This document shows, piece by piece, positions 46,090-56,741 of a DNA stretch of 64,000 nucleotides (positions within the stretch are counted from its first letter, which is position 1; each line of letters starts with the position of its first letter). The stretch is from Platynereis dumerilii (taxonomy: Eukaryota; Annelida; Polychaeta; Phyllodocida; Nereididae): contig JAPTHN010000075.1 in assembly GCA_026936325.1 (NCBI GenBank), forward strand, positions 1,178,001 through 1,242,000. Reading direction: 5' to 3'. Under the pieces are notes generated by a model. The model did no database searches. It saw nothing but the letters and a program-made list of their open reading frames with translations, and had not been told where the DNA came from. A program made the position numbers and the translations under genes.

Positions 46090-48117
46090 TTATTTTTGGT
46101 TATGTAAAGGAATAAACAAGGTCTGAGTCTGAGTCTGAGGTCTGAGTCTGAAGACGTTGTGAGTAGTTGCAGACCTCCGTAGATTTTCGTCATCTTCAGC
46201 TGGTGCCGATACCTGGGGCTGAGAAGGCCAATTTTCCTCTGGAAGCAACAAATAACCTGGGCCTGTGAACCAAGACGAATCACCCACCAACTCCTCACTG
46301 GACAGTCCCCTCGTTGCACAGTCAGCAGGATTCAGTTTGGATGGTACATATCGCCATTGATCAGCTGTTGAATCTTGTCTTATTTCCGTGATCCGATTAG
46401 CAACAAAAACTTTCCATCGCTTCGTTTCATTGCTTATATATCGCAACACTGTCATTGAATCAGTCCAAAACACAATTCTACTGAGATGAAATTCGGCCTT
46501 CAAGACATTCACCAGACGGACAGCCATCACTGCTCCTTGCAGCTCCAATTTGGGGATTGTTAAGATTTGCTTACGAGGAGCCACATGTGATTTAGCAGCA
46601 AGAAAGGAACATTTAACCTCTGAAGGATTAGCAATTCTCAGGTAAGTAACAGCCGCAAACCCCAACTCTGAAGCATCACAGTAGGCATGCAATTCCAACT
46701 CTGTGGAAACATTCAAAGATCCGTGGCATCTTGGGATGCGTAACTGAGCAAGCCCAGGCAGATCATTCTGCCAGTCCATCCACCTCCTTTGAAGAACTTC
46801 AGAAATGACATCATCCCAACCAACATCTTCTTGCCATATCTCCTGGATGAGGCACTTCGCACGAAAGGTAAATGGTGCCAAGAATCCGATCGGATCAAAC
46901 ACAGAGCTGACAGCACTGACTACATTACGTTTTGTTGCGGCCTGAGATTTCTCAATGACGTTGAAGAAGAAGTAGTCACCTTGTACATTCCAGCATATTC
47001 CAAGTGTTCTTTGCACAGGCAGATCTTCGAGGTCCAAGTCCAGGTCTGGTTTAGCTCTGGAATTTTGAGGGATTTGAGACAGCACCTCCTTTGATGATGA
47101 CATCCACTTTGTGAGTGTAAATCCTTTGCGAGCAAGGAGAGACGTAATCTTAGAAGCCAGGTCGACAGCAGTTGGTATATCCTCCACTGATTTTAACATA
47201 TCATCGACATAGAAGTTATTGAGAACAGTTTCAGCTGCCATCCGTTCTTCTGGTAAAATGGAGTCAACTGCCGCCTGCTGCGATGCATAATTTACACACG
47301 AAGGAGAATCTGTCGCCCCAAAGATATGAACTCGCATTTTGTAGACATCTGGTGGGCCAGATTTGCTGAGGTCATCCCTCCACAGGAAACGCAGAGCATC
47401 ACTATCCGATTCAGGAATCCTTACTTGGTGAAACATCTCACTGATATCCGCCACAAGTGCCACTGGTTTCATTCGGAACCTTTGAAGAACAGAAAAGAGG
47501 CTGTTTGTAAGATCCGGGCCAGACATTAGTTGATTGTTTAAGGACACTCCATGAAATGTTGCTGCTGCATCAAACACAACTCGGACTTTATCCGGCTTCC
47601 TTGGATTAATCACACAATGATGTGGCAGGTACCAAGTCTTCTTGTTGTGCGACTGATCTTCTTGTGAGGTAAGTTTTCTGGCATATCCATTTGTAATATA
47701 TCCATTCATAACTCCTTGGTATTTATCCTTCAAGGCAGTATCGGAATCCAGCTTGCGAATGAGAGAATTGAATCTCTGTGCTGCCATGGATTTGTTGTTT
47801 GGCATAGAAGAATAGGGGTCCCGCCACAGCATGGGAACTTCATAGTGGCCATCTGTTATTCGTGATGATGACTTGAACAATTCAATAGCCTTGAGGTCTT
47901 CCGCAGATGTAGGTTTATCCAAGTTAACCGAAATTCCAAATGATTCGGTTTTCCAGAATTGTTCAACCTGGTCCTGTAACAAGGTGTCCGATTCAGCCTT
48001 TGCAATTAAGTTTACATGACCGTAAGTTACATCATAGGCATTTGATGATGTTGATCCCAAGAGGCACCATCCAAGCTGTGTTTCCAAAGCCACTGGTCCA
48101 TCTGAATTTCCCATCAA
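46090..48117 (-). other. BEL/Pao reverse transcriptase and RNase H region
   Basis: The region carries the YVDD catalytic box within NNFYVDDML, the upstream VRVVFDAAA and VSLNNQLMSGPDL segments typical of BEL/Pao, and an RNase H-like segment. Part of the fossil element. Confidence 0.9.
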
Positions 48118-48126
48118 TGAGTTGAT

Positions 48127-50097
48127 TTAAATGTGTGCTCTGGGAACGTTTGCTCCAATTAGAAGCTTCACTTGTTGAGGATCCACATCAACTAATCCCA
48201 AGTCACGTAAATATGGAAAGTGCTCAATGTCTGTCACATGCATAGGTGGACATTTGAAGGCCCCACGTTTTGTCCAAGCATCACAAATCCATAAAGGCTT
48301 AGCGTCTGGGTTATGAAAGGATTGCACAGAAAAACTCACTCTTTTGGAAGAGAGTGATACTTGTGAACTTAACGTATGGAGAGTCAAGGTCTCCGACTTC
48401 CCTTGAAGACCCAAGTCCTGTGCCAGGTCAGAATCAATGAGCGTGATGTCACTAGCTGAATCAAGTAATGCGTAAGACTTAATATTACGTCCGTTGGCCC
48501 CTTTGACAATCACAGGTAAGACTTGAAAATGAACTCTTGTAGATTTCTGAAGAACATTGTTGACTTGTGCATTGTTGCGAGAGTCACTCTTGGAAGGCCT
48601 ATTCCGATGAAGAGATGTATGATGTTTGCTGCGACACCCGGCGACCTTGCATGACTGAGAAGACTTGCAGTCTGAAATTCTGTGTCCTGGATATAAGCAA
48701 TTAAAACACAGATGTTTCCCCTTCGCCATCTCATACTTTTCTTCAGGTAACTTATTCTTGTAGGTAGAACACTGTGCTGCATGATGTTCGGAAGTACAGA
48801 AAGGGCATTTCTTCAAGTCAACTTGGCAGTGAGCATCATCCGAATGATGATCCGAGGTACGATAATTTCGTGAAGAAGTTGAAGTATGATAGGTCAAATG
48901 GGGTCTTGAAGGTTGTTGAGGTTTCGTGTGTCGCTGGCCAATTGCATAGGGATTAAACTCCGACTCTATACAATCCTTCAACCAACTTTCAAGATGAGTG
49001 AGCGCAGGTTCTTCTTTACGACACACATTTCTTATGTAGTCATTCCATCGCATGCGTTTGTCGTAAGGAATTCTCTTAACAGTCCTTTCTAGGACATCAC
49101 TGCTGTATATTTCGCTTGTGTAGGACATTTGGCGTAGAGTTGTTATACAGTCTCTGACAGCAACATAAAAATTCCTCAAGGCAATTGGATCATTAGGTGG
49201 TAGTGCACTGCCCGATGTCACAGTGTTAACATGAGCCCTTGCAACAGCAACACGATTCCCAAATGCAAATTTTAACTCCTTTAAAGATTGCGCATAGTTA
49301 TGACCACTGTAGCCCAATCCTTCTATCAGTCGTTTTGCGTCACCGGAAACATGCGATTGCAGCAAATCCATTCGTCGTCGATCATTTATGCCACCTCTTG
49401 AATGAATCTGTGCATGAAACTGTTCTATAAATCTGGGCCACAAGAAGGGGGAGCCATTGAATACAGGAAGTTCGATCCTTGGGAGGTCGCGCTCCACTTC
49501 CAGACGGGCTATTGTTTCAGCAAGGTCATGGGAAGAGCCCGCCTCTGTATTCGCTGTCTCAACTCCGATAACCAGGTCATCTATCCAGGAATCAATGGCA
49601 GATGACTTTACAGTAGAGTTTCTTCTCAAGTCTTCGGAAGAGTCATTATCAGCAAGAGAGCCCTTTTTTGGAGCGTCCGAATGTGAAGTGGAGTCTTTAG
49701 TTGCATCTTTACCATCAGGATTGGATTCACTGGGTTTATCTTCAACCTTTTCTTCTGCCTTTGCATTCAATGCAACTTTTAAACGAGTCTCAATTTCACT
49801 CAAGACCTTCGTCGCATTGTCGAAATAACCCTGCATCCAATCTTCTTCCTTTTCTATAACTTCATCATCCGTAAGAGAGTCAACATATTTTTCATGAGCC
49901 TTTTGCAGTCTTTTCAACTGGAGTGAGATACGATCCTTCAAAGCTTCAAGTACACTGGGAGCATCAACTGTCTCATTGTACTGATTAATAGTCCTTGTGA
50001 GCCAGCCTCCATATTTGGAACGACTTGTCTTCAGCTTAGCAATCTGCGTGGTATCAGATGAATCTCCTTCTTCAGTAGACATGATTCTAACTTTCAT
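48127..50097 (-). other. BEL/Pao gag and protease region
   Basis: The region encodes a gag-like domain, a cysteine-rich nucleocapsid with knuckle motifs (CPFC-H-C and CFNC-GH-C types), and a retropepsin-like segment with LLDSASDITLID. Part of the fossil element at 43595-50868. Confidence 0.85.
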
Positions 50098-50101
50098 TTC
50101 G

Positions 50102-50868
50102 CTTAATTCCAGGCACTTATTCTGACACGGTTTATTCGTAATTCCAAAGATTCATTCCGAGATCATTGTCCATTAAATATCATCCTAGTTCATTAACCGG
50201 TTAGCTGAAATTAAACCAATAAATAAATAAATAAATATCTAAGGTAAACTAATGAATAGAAGTTAATGTTAAGAAACATGACTATATATAAATACACATT
50301 GAACTTCATACACATAAGACTAAATACACATAGGACTAAATACACATAGGACTAAATACACATAGGACTAAATACACATTGGGCTAAATACATATAGAGC
50401 TAAATACATATAGAGCTAAATACATGTAGGGCTAAATAAGTATAGTCAAACTTCACACAATTAACTGTATTCATGTAAATAATATATAGATGCATATGAG
50501 TAAATAAGCTAATATAAAAACCCAGTATAAATTTACATAAAAGAATGAATTCTAAATAAATAAATGTACTTACAATCATATGTGCCATTCTGTAGATACC
50601 ATAGTAAAATACATCCTTTTTAATGGACTGTTTGAGGCTGACTGCCCTCTAAACTAGCACAGAAACATTCCACAGCTTATGGTGTGAAAACCTAACTGTG
50701 AACTATAGAGAAAACCTCCTATTACAATCTAAAATACACCCTAAACAATAAATGACATTGTATGAATTCAAATTAAATACATAAATACACAAGTAAATAA
50801 ATTTCTTTTTTGATCTATAAATTTCAATAATTACAAAAACCCAAAATAAAAAACCACAGTAATTCACA
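50102..50868 (-). repeat. 5' LTR of the BEL/Pao element
   Basis: It is 767 bp and nearly identical to the other LTR. It contains a short tandem array of AGGACTAAATACACAT units, with one more unit than the 3' LTR. Confidence 0.9.
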
Positions 50869-50985
50869 CCCCCTTTGGAGTATTGTTAAAAATTAATACC
50901 CCCCTTGAAACACGTGTAAAAAGTTAGTACCCCCTCGGCCAAAACTCCCATCCCCCCCCCCAGTCATAAATTCCGAACGGTCCCT

Positions 50986-51170
50986 ACTGAACCAGAGGGA
51001 CCAGGTTTGAGTCTGCTCTACAGCACCTTCTGTCTGTGGCTTTTAGCAAGCCACTTAGTCCTCCTTACCACTGTCCACTGTTCTGGTTTTTGTAACTTTT
51101 ACTTTGAAGATCTTCTTTGAAAAGGATCACCTTACCTCAGTGGTTGGGCCCCGGCAAGGTGCAGGTTAAT
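50986..51170 (+). mobile_element. Right piece of the split SINE-like repeat
   Basis: It contains GGTTTGAGTCTGC, which fits a B box, followed by a non-tRNA body. See 43335-43365. Confidence 0.4.
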
Positions 51171-51179
51171 AAACATGAA

Positions 51180-52235
51180 CCCTTTTTTAGCAAAAATACA
51201 ACAAAATACATTGTCCAAGTGTAATTTGTGTTTCTTGAATAGGTCTACCACATCTGACTAAAGGGGATAACATTGTCACTTACTCAGTGAAAAATAGTGT
51301 TGTCTGTCCTTTGTTGCCTTATAGACATGCGTAAAGTCAGTCATTTAGTAAGAGTTAAAAACTATTGATTTAAGTCTTCATAATTTCACTCTTGCTCATA
51401 AATACGGAATATAGGAAAACATCAAAACTACCATTGAATTGTAGCTACCCCATTTGAATCCAATGGTTAAAATCACACTTTTAAGAACTTCAGTTGATTC
51501 CTGAAGAGTTATTTGAAGTCCTTACCTGAATATTTGCTTAAATCTTTGAAATTAGGGAGGCTGGAGGAAATTGAAAAAACGAGGCAAAAAAGACCAAAAT
51601 ATGAATTTTGTATAGGGTTAGAAATCCATCCAAAATTGTTGATTTGTGAAAGTTACTGGCATCAGAGGAACAATTAACCTTTAAATGAATCAATTAAATG
51701 GTAATTAGCAAGGCAAATAATCACAATACAGACAAAATGGGTCATATTTATGCTTGGTCCAATGGAACAGTTTTTTACATTTTCAAATTCCGAGACTGCA
51801 TGATAACCAGGAACGTTTTATTGATATAGAATTTTACACCCTATGTGTGCTCTACCAAAATGTATTATAATTTCAAATAGAAATTGTTTTGACTGCCAGC
51901 AATTGAGAGTTTATCACAATGAACAAGGTTGGTTTATCACCATTGTTCATGAAAACCTCAATTAGGCAAAATCCAGTCCAGCAATTCATGTCGGGCTAGT
52001 TGAGCCTCTTCTCAGCATGTTGAAGTTAATTTTATAAATCTGGACTCGCCCAAAACAAGGGTAAAAATAAAACAAGGATCGTGGTTATTTCAGTATATTC
52101 CATATTTATGAGCAAGAGTGTATGTTTTACCCAATTGTCCGCAGATATTCTGTTTGTTATATAGCTTAAATTGAACTTGAGTCATATCTTTATCATAATT
52201 ATATGATCTTTGATCACCTTGCCCCATGGTCTTGG
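51180..52235. other. No gene seen
   Basis: AT-rich, without frames or repeat ends that I can support. Confidence 0.45.
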
Positions 52236-52440
52236 GAAGGGGAATTAGCTCAGAGGTGCCATCCTGGATTGCTAATCGCTGGGTCCAGGGTTCAATTCGA
52301 GATCTTGCTGGGTCACTTTGGCCCATGTTGGACGACAGTTTCAATAATCCTCATTGTCATGTCCTCCTCCTGTAGTAATTAGCCTACATAGTGCATAGAT
52401 ACGAGATGTAAAACCGCACTCATCCATCCATCAATTGCAC
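52236..52440 (+). mobile_element. tRNA-derived SINE
   Basis: The head has a near-consensus A box (TTAGCTCAGAGG, about 52243) and B box (GGTTCAATTCG, about 52288) at tRNA-like spacing. The tail ends in CATC units near 52425-52437. The tRNA acceptor stem does not close, so this is a SINE and not a gene. Confidence 0.75.
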
Positions 52441-52745
52441 CCTTTGGTATTGGAATAAACTTGCCCAGATTCACCAAAAATTAGTTTTTGGCACTTTGTG
52501 GCCAGAACAACCACCTTCTGGAAAAAGTTGCAGAGTCAGATTATATAGGCCTAGATGCATTAAAACTGAATAGAATTTGGTTAGGTTATACTTTGAAGTT
52601 GATTCCATGTGCTCTAAGAAAAACCATGAACTCACTCAGCAGCTTCAATTTTCAATTGTGAAAATTTTTGCTTCATAGAGCTCTTCACAAAGACTTTACA
52701 AATCTACATGTGAGACTCTACCAAAACTAAAATAAGTTTGTGTCC
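52441..52745. other. No gene seen
   Basis: Nothing recognised. Confidence 0.4.
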
Positions 52746-52749
52746 TTAA

Positions 52750-53574
52750 GGTGGCTCGCTACTCATGATAGCATGTCACAGCTCTGAAAAACAACCCAAG
52801 ACTAGTGAGCGCACATTCACGCGCAGCCAGGCAGGCCCTATCTATCGTAACGTCACCACAGCAGCAGGGCAAAGCTCCAACATTTTTTTAAATTCTGAAA
52901 ATTCCATGCTTTTCTGCTTCGTTTGCCATTTGCGCTACTTCTGTTATGAAGGTGGCTATAACCTGCCAGAGTGTCAGCTCTCTACTTTCAGTAGAAAATT
53001 TTTCTAGGCGATTTTTCGGCAAGCATGTCTAGTTTCTCAAAAATGACTCTGTAACAAAAATAAATGTTCATATCAATTTCCAGGCCCATAGGGCCATATG
53101 CCTGTATCATTATTTTGTTCCTTACTTCATTTGGAAGCAAATGACAAAGAAACAAAAAATCCTATCTCGTCATTTTTTTTATAGCGCTATGGTTCATAAA
53201 GAAAATTAAGTTTTCAAAATCATAACTTTTGATCCGAACCCCCAGAAAAATTCTTTAAACTAAATATATCTTTCTGGAATTTTCATCAGCTTTTCCATAA
53301 AACTGTCCTCTTTAATTCCATGCTTCATTTAATAACATAGGATGAATGGCCACTCAAAGGCAGGGAAAACTCCAGAGTAAAAAAATTAAGAAAATTTTTT
53401 AGTTTTTCAGGATTGCATGGATTGACTTTCTATTACATAACCTCACAAATTTTGAAAGAAAGGCTGGTAGCGACCACTTTCATTTATATATCCTTGCTGT
53501 AAACTATATTTTGGATCATTTAAAACAATTTTTAAGAAGTCCTATCTTAGAAAGTTCACGAGTATCGAGCCACC
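52750..53574. mobile_element. TTAA-flanked DNA transposon, copy B (825 bp)
   Basis: It is flanked by TTAA at 52746-52749 and 53575-53578. The ends read GGTGGCTCGCTACTC and, on the other strand, GGTGGCTCGATACTC. It is an inverted relative of copy A without the nested insert, so it shows the basic length of the non-autonomous family. No transposase is encoded. Confidence 0.85.
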
Positions 53575-54394
53575 TTAAATTCACTTAGAATCAACTTATT
53601 TCAGGGATCTACTTACTCTTGGGATCCACATAAACAAAATCGCCATCAAATATTAGGAATCAAGACCAGCAATTAAGTTTTTTCTTTGCTTCACAGATTT
53701 GATTGAGATATTTGAATACAGTCATGGTTTTCACTCATCTGCAATGCTGCACTATGGTGCAATTATTGTGACCAATCATAACAAAGCAAATACTTGCTCA
53801 ATCTTCACTAAATCGTGAGCAATTATAGTTTGTACAGAGTAGAAGGTGTTCTGGTAGAAATAATTGCATTAAATGATATTTTCACAGTAATAGTGAGGCA
53901 AAATAATGAATAAGTTGAATTTTGAGCATAAAATCAATTATGATGCTATGTTATTCTCATGGTAGTAACAGCCACCAAAGTTTGTGGATGTGTTGTGTAC
54001 ACATAAAATCAAGCATTCAAAATTGCTATAAAATACATGGTTGAATTTTTCGTTCATTGGGTTTTACTAGAACTGGTTCTTTCTTTAAATATGGCGAAAT
54101 TTTATGTAGGTGTAGGAAATAACTGCACTTCTTCTTTTAAAAGAAAATTGTGTCAAATGCTTTCCATAGATGTGGAATTTTATGAAACAAATTAAATTTC
54201 ATAATAAAAAAAGACAATTTACTTCTTTATTCTTACATCAGAAACTAACACTTTTTCAAAACATAAACACATCAAGCGAAACCCAATCAAGCAACATTAA
54301 AGTTATTTATTTAATTGTAATTTTGTCATGAATTTTTAATTTGGTGTATGCCCAACACATCCAGACACATTGGTGAATATAACCATCTCTGTTG

Positions 54395-55095
54395 AACGTC
54401 CCTAAAGTTTGTACAGCAACTTATGGCACCAGATCTTTTAGGCATGCTGCTGCAACTCTGTGGAACAGTTTTAGTGAGCCATTGAAGAAAATTGACACTC
54501 TGGATAAATTCAAAAGACAGCTCAAGGCTCATCTTTTTAAAGATGCTTTTATTGACTATTTATGATTTTAATGTGGCACTATTTTTGTTTTTAACTTATT
54601 TAAATTTATATATTATATTTTTAACTTGTATCTTACAGTATAGTCTAGGGGTCTACACCGGTTCGATAAATACCGGCTGTACCGGTACAGTCTGGCCGGT
54701 TCCCGTACCGGTTTTCAAAGCAGCACTTTCGGTTCGGTGTAATAATGCAACATCCAGCTAAAAAAGTCGTTTTATTGCCGAGTTTCAACAGAAAATATCC
54801 ACAAAATCATGAACTGAACTAAATTGCCGTCATGTTGACGTCCGCTCTGATGCGAGATCAACTTTCCGGACCAAAAAAATCGTTTTCGGTTGCGGATTTC
54901 TCTAAAATGCAGATCGGGCCCGAATTTGCAGACCAACGTTACGAATCATGTATCAATCAAGTGCATCGATGATACGAATCGTATCGAATGTCGACAACGA
55001 TATAGAGCCCTAGTATAGTCTATTTAAAATTATTTCATTGTAAAGTGCCATAGAGAACTTTTTTAAAGCTATTACTGGCGCTGTATATAATAATA
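54395..55095 (+). mobile_element. CR1/L2-type LINE 3' end, split by a MITE
   Basis: The frame reads NVPKVCTATYGTRSFRHAAA, then LWNSF, LDKFKRQLKAHLFKDAFID and a stop at about 54564. These are the last residues of the LINE ORF2 protein. The 3' UTR runs to 54645, resumes at 55021, and ends in GGCGCTGTATATAATAATAA. The 5' part is missing. Confidence 0.85.
54646..55012. mobile_element. 367-bp hAT MITE
   Basis: The exact 8-bp duplication GTATAGTC lies at 54638-54645 and 55013-55020. The ends are TAGGGGTCTACACCG and, on the other strand, TAGGGCTCTATATCG. ACCGGTACAG-type GC words sit near the left end. It interrupts the 3' UTR of the LINE. Confidence 0.9.
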
Positions 55096-55634
55096 ATAAC
55101 AATGTTAATGACAATATAGGATCAGAACTGATCATATGCTTAAATTTCAACTACATGTAATCCCGTATTTTGCCTCAGAGCTATTATGTAAAATTATTCC
55201 ATTTAACTATTTTTTGAACACCTTCAAGTACATAATAACTATAATTCCTGACATTTTTTGAAGATTTAGCAAGCATTTGCTTTGTTATGATTGGTCAAAA
55301 TTATAGCACCATAGTGAAGTATGGCTGCTGAGTGAAAACTTACGGCCATGGCTGTACGTCATATGTATATTGAGAAATGTAACAGATAGGGACATGGGAA
55401 TGGTATAAAAATATCTGTAATGACCAAGTTTATATTCACGTTTCATACAAATATGGGCCTAAACCAACTAGTTTAGTTTCCAAGTTATTTGCAGAAAACA
55501 TGGTTTTAATTGCTGCCATCTTGGATTAACGCTAATTAGTCTTTGTTCCTTTGCTTTCTTGTTAATGGGTTTTACGGGGAAACTTCAGGAAAATATTTTT
55601 AGATTATGAAGATTAATTTGATGCCCGTGGTCCA

Positions 55635-55936
55635 GTGCCATCACTGATAAATCTTGTACCTTCTCTGCCCATAGCCAACCTTCCCATCTACACCTATATG
55701 AAGTGAGGCAGTGATTCAAGGAGGATCTGTTCTTTTCCTCCATGCCTGGGCCGGGTGTGAACCGACAATCTTGCGCAGGTGACTCCAGCATTATGCGCAA
55801 GATTGTCGGTTCACACCCGGCCCAGGCATGGAGGAAAAGAACAGATCCTCCTTGAATCACTGCCTCACTTCATATAGGTGTAGATGGGAAGGTTGGCTAT
55901 GGGCAGAGAAGGTACAAGATTTATCAGTGATGGCAC
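55635..55936. repeat. Long perfect hairpin: 143-bp arms, 16-bp loop
   Basis: The arms at 55635-55777 and 55794-55936 look identical in reverse complement over their full length. The loop is GGTGACTCCAGCATTA. The arm itself contains a B-box-like GGTTCACACCC and is probably SINE-derived. Identity this high implies a very recent event, gene conversion between arms, or an assembly artefact. Confidence 0.9.
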
Positions 55937-56575
55937 CACGTGAGACTGCCAGCTGTAGGCTATGTCCCCCTGTGGAGTGAGACTGATAAAGAATGATACG
56001 TCAGCCAATAGTACTGTGTAAAAGTTGGCTGAGCATGAATTTGCAATTACCAGCATTGAAGCACACTATAAACCCCTAACTTTACCTTCCACAACAATCA
56101 TTACTATTAGAATTTAAGCTGGGTTCATCAGCAGAATGACTGGACTATAATCTCGGTCCAAGACATAGCAAAATCAATAGGCGACAACAAACAAATGAAA
56201 CAGATGCTATCCTACTTCTCGAAGTCATTTGATAAAGGTTCAAATGAAAAATCACACTAGATATAGATATTTTTATTATTTTGTTGATTTTTCACCTGTG
56301 CTGAATTTGTGCAGTAAAAACTTTCCTTTCATGTATGTATGGCATTGTCTGGATCATACACCATAATTACTCGATATGACCTTTTACGTTCACTCAATTT
56401 TGAGTGTTCATTGCCTTGAAGTTGAAAAGGCTACTTCAGGGTTCTCCTGGTTTATCTGGGGTAAGGCTTTGCACCAATATATAGCTATAGATCATGGAAA
56501 CAATTTGGTATATACCTTGCCTGTTCATTATGAAAGTAGTTCAGGCCATTTATTTAAGTTGTGTGAAACTTACAA
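55937..56575. other. No gene seen
   Basis: Nothing recognised. Confidence 0.4.
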
Positions 56576-56741
56576 TTACAGTCAAAATATCTGGAAAATT
56601 CTGTGATTCCTTGAAAATAAAGAAATTGGTAACCATGGCAACACAGTAAAACAGCACATAATATTAATATTATGCTTTCAGCAACTCATATCCATAATAA
56701 AGTTTTTAAATCAGATGACATATTTTCCAAAATATGTCCTC

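Larger units (their letters stand above)
43595..50868 (-). mobile_element. BEL/Pao LTR retrotransposon (recent fossil)
   Basis: The element lies on the minus strand with two long terminal repeats and, between them, gag with zinc knuckles and protease, then reverse transcriptase/RNase H, then integrase. That order and the integrase signatures are those of BEL/Pao. The LTRs differ by about three substitutions over 750 bp plus one 16-bp repeat unit, so the insertion is young. All main parts are present, but the coding region is broken in about three places, so this copy is inactive. I saw no clear target duplication. Confidence 0.9.
43366..50985. mobile_element. DNA element with GGGACCGTTC ends, enlarged by a BEL/Pao insertion
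   Basis: AGGGACCGTTCAGAATTTAT at the left pairs with ATAAATTCCGAACGGTCCCT at the right, and the similarity continues through a G-run and GGGAGTTTTG. Without the BEL/Pao element the DNA element would be only about 350 bp. Its insertion splits the SINE-like repeat. Confidence 0.75.
53690..55380. repeat. Inverted pair of a dispersed repeat around a LINE end
   Basis: 53690-54050 and 55120-55380 are inverted relatives of each other and of 7905-8330. They share ATTGTGACCAATCA and TTGCTCAATCTTCA. They may be the two ends of one older element into which the LINE fragment and MITE were inserted. Confidence 0.5.

Noticed and set aside
52236-52310. Possible tRNA gene with good A and B boxes
   Set aside because: The acceptor stem fails and the sequence continues into a SINE tail.
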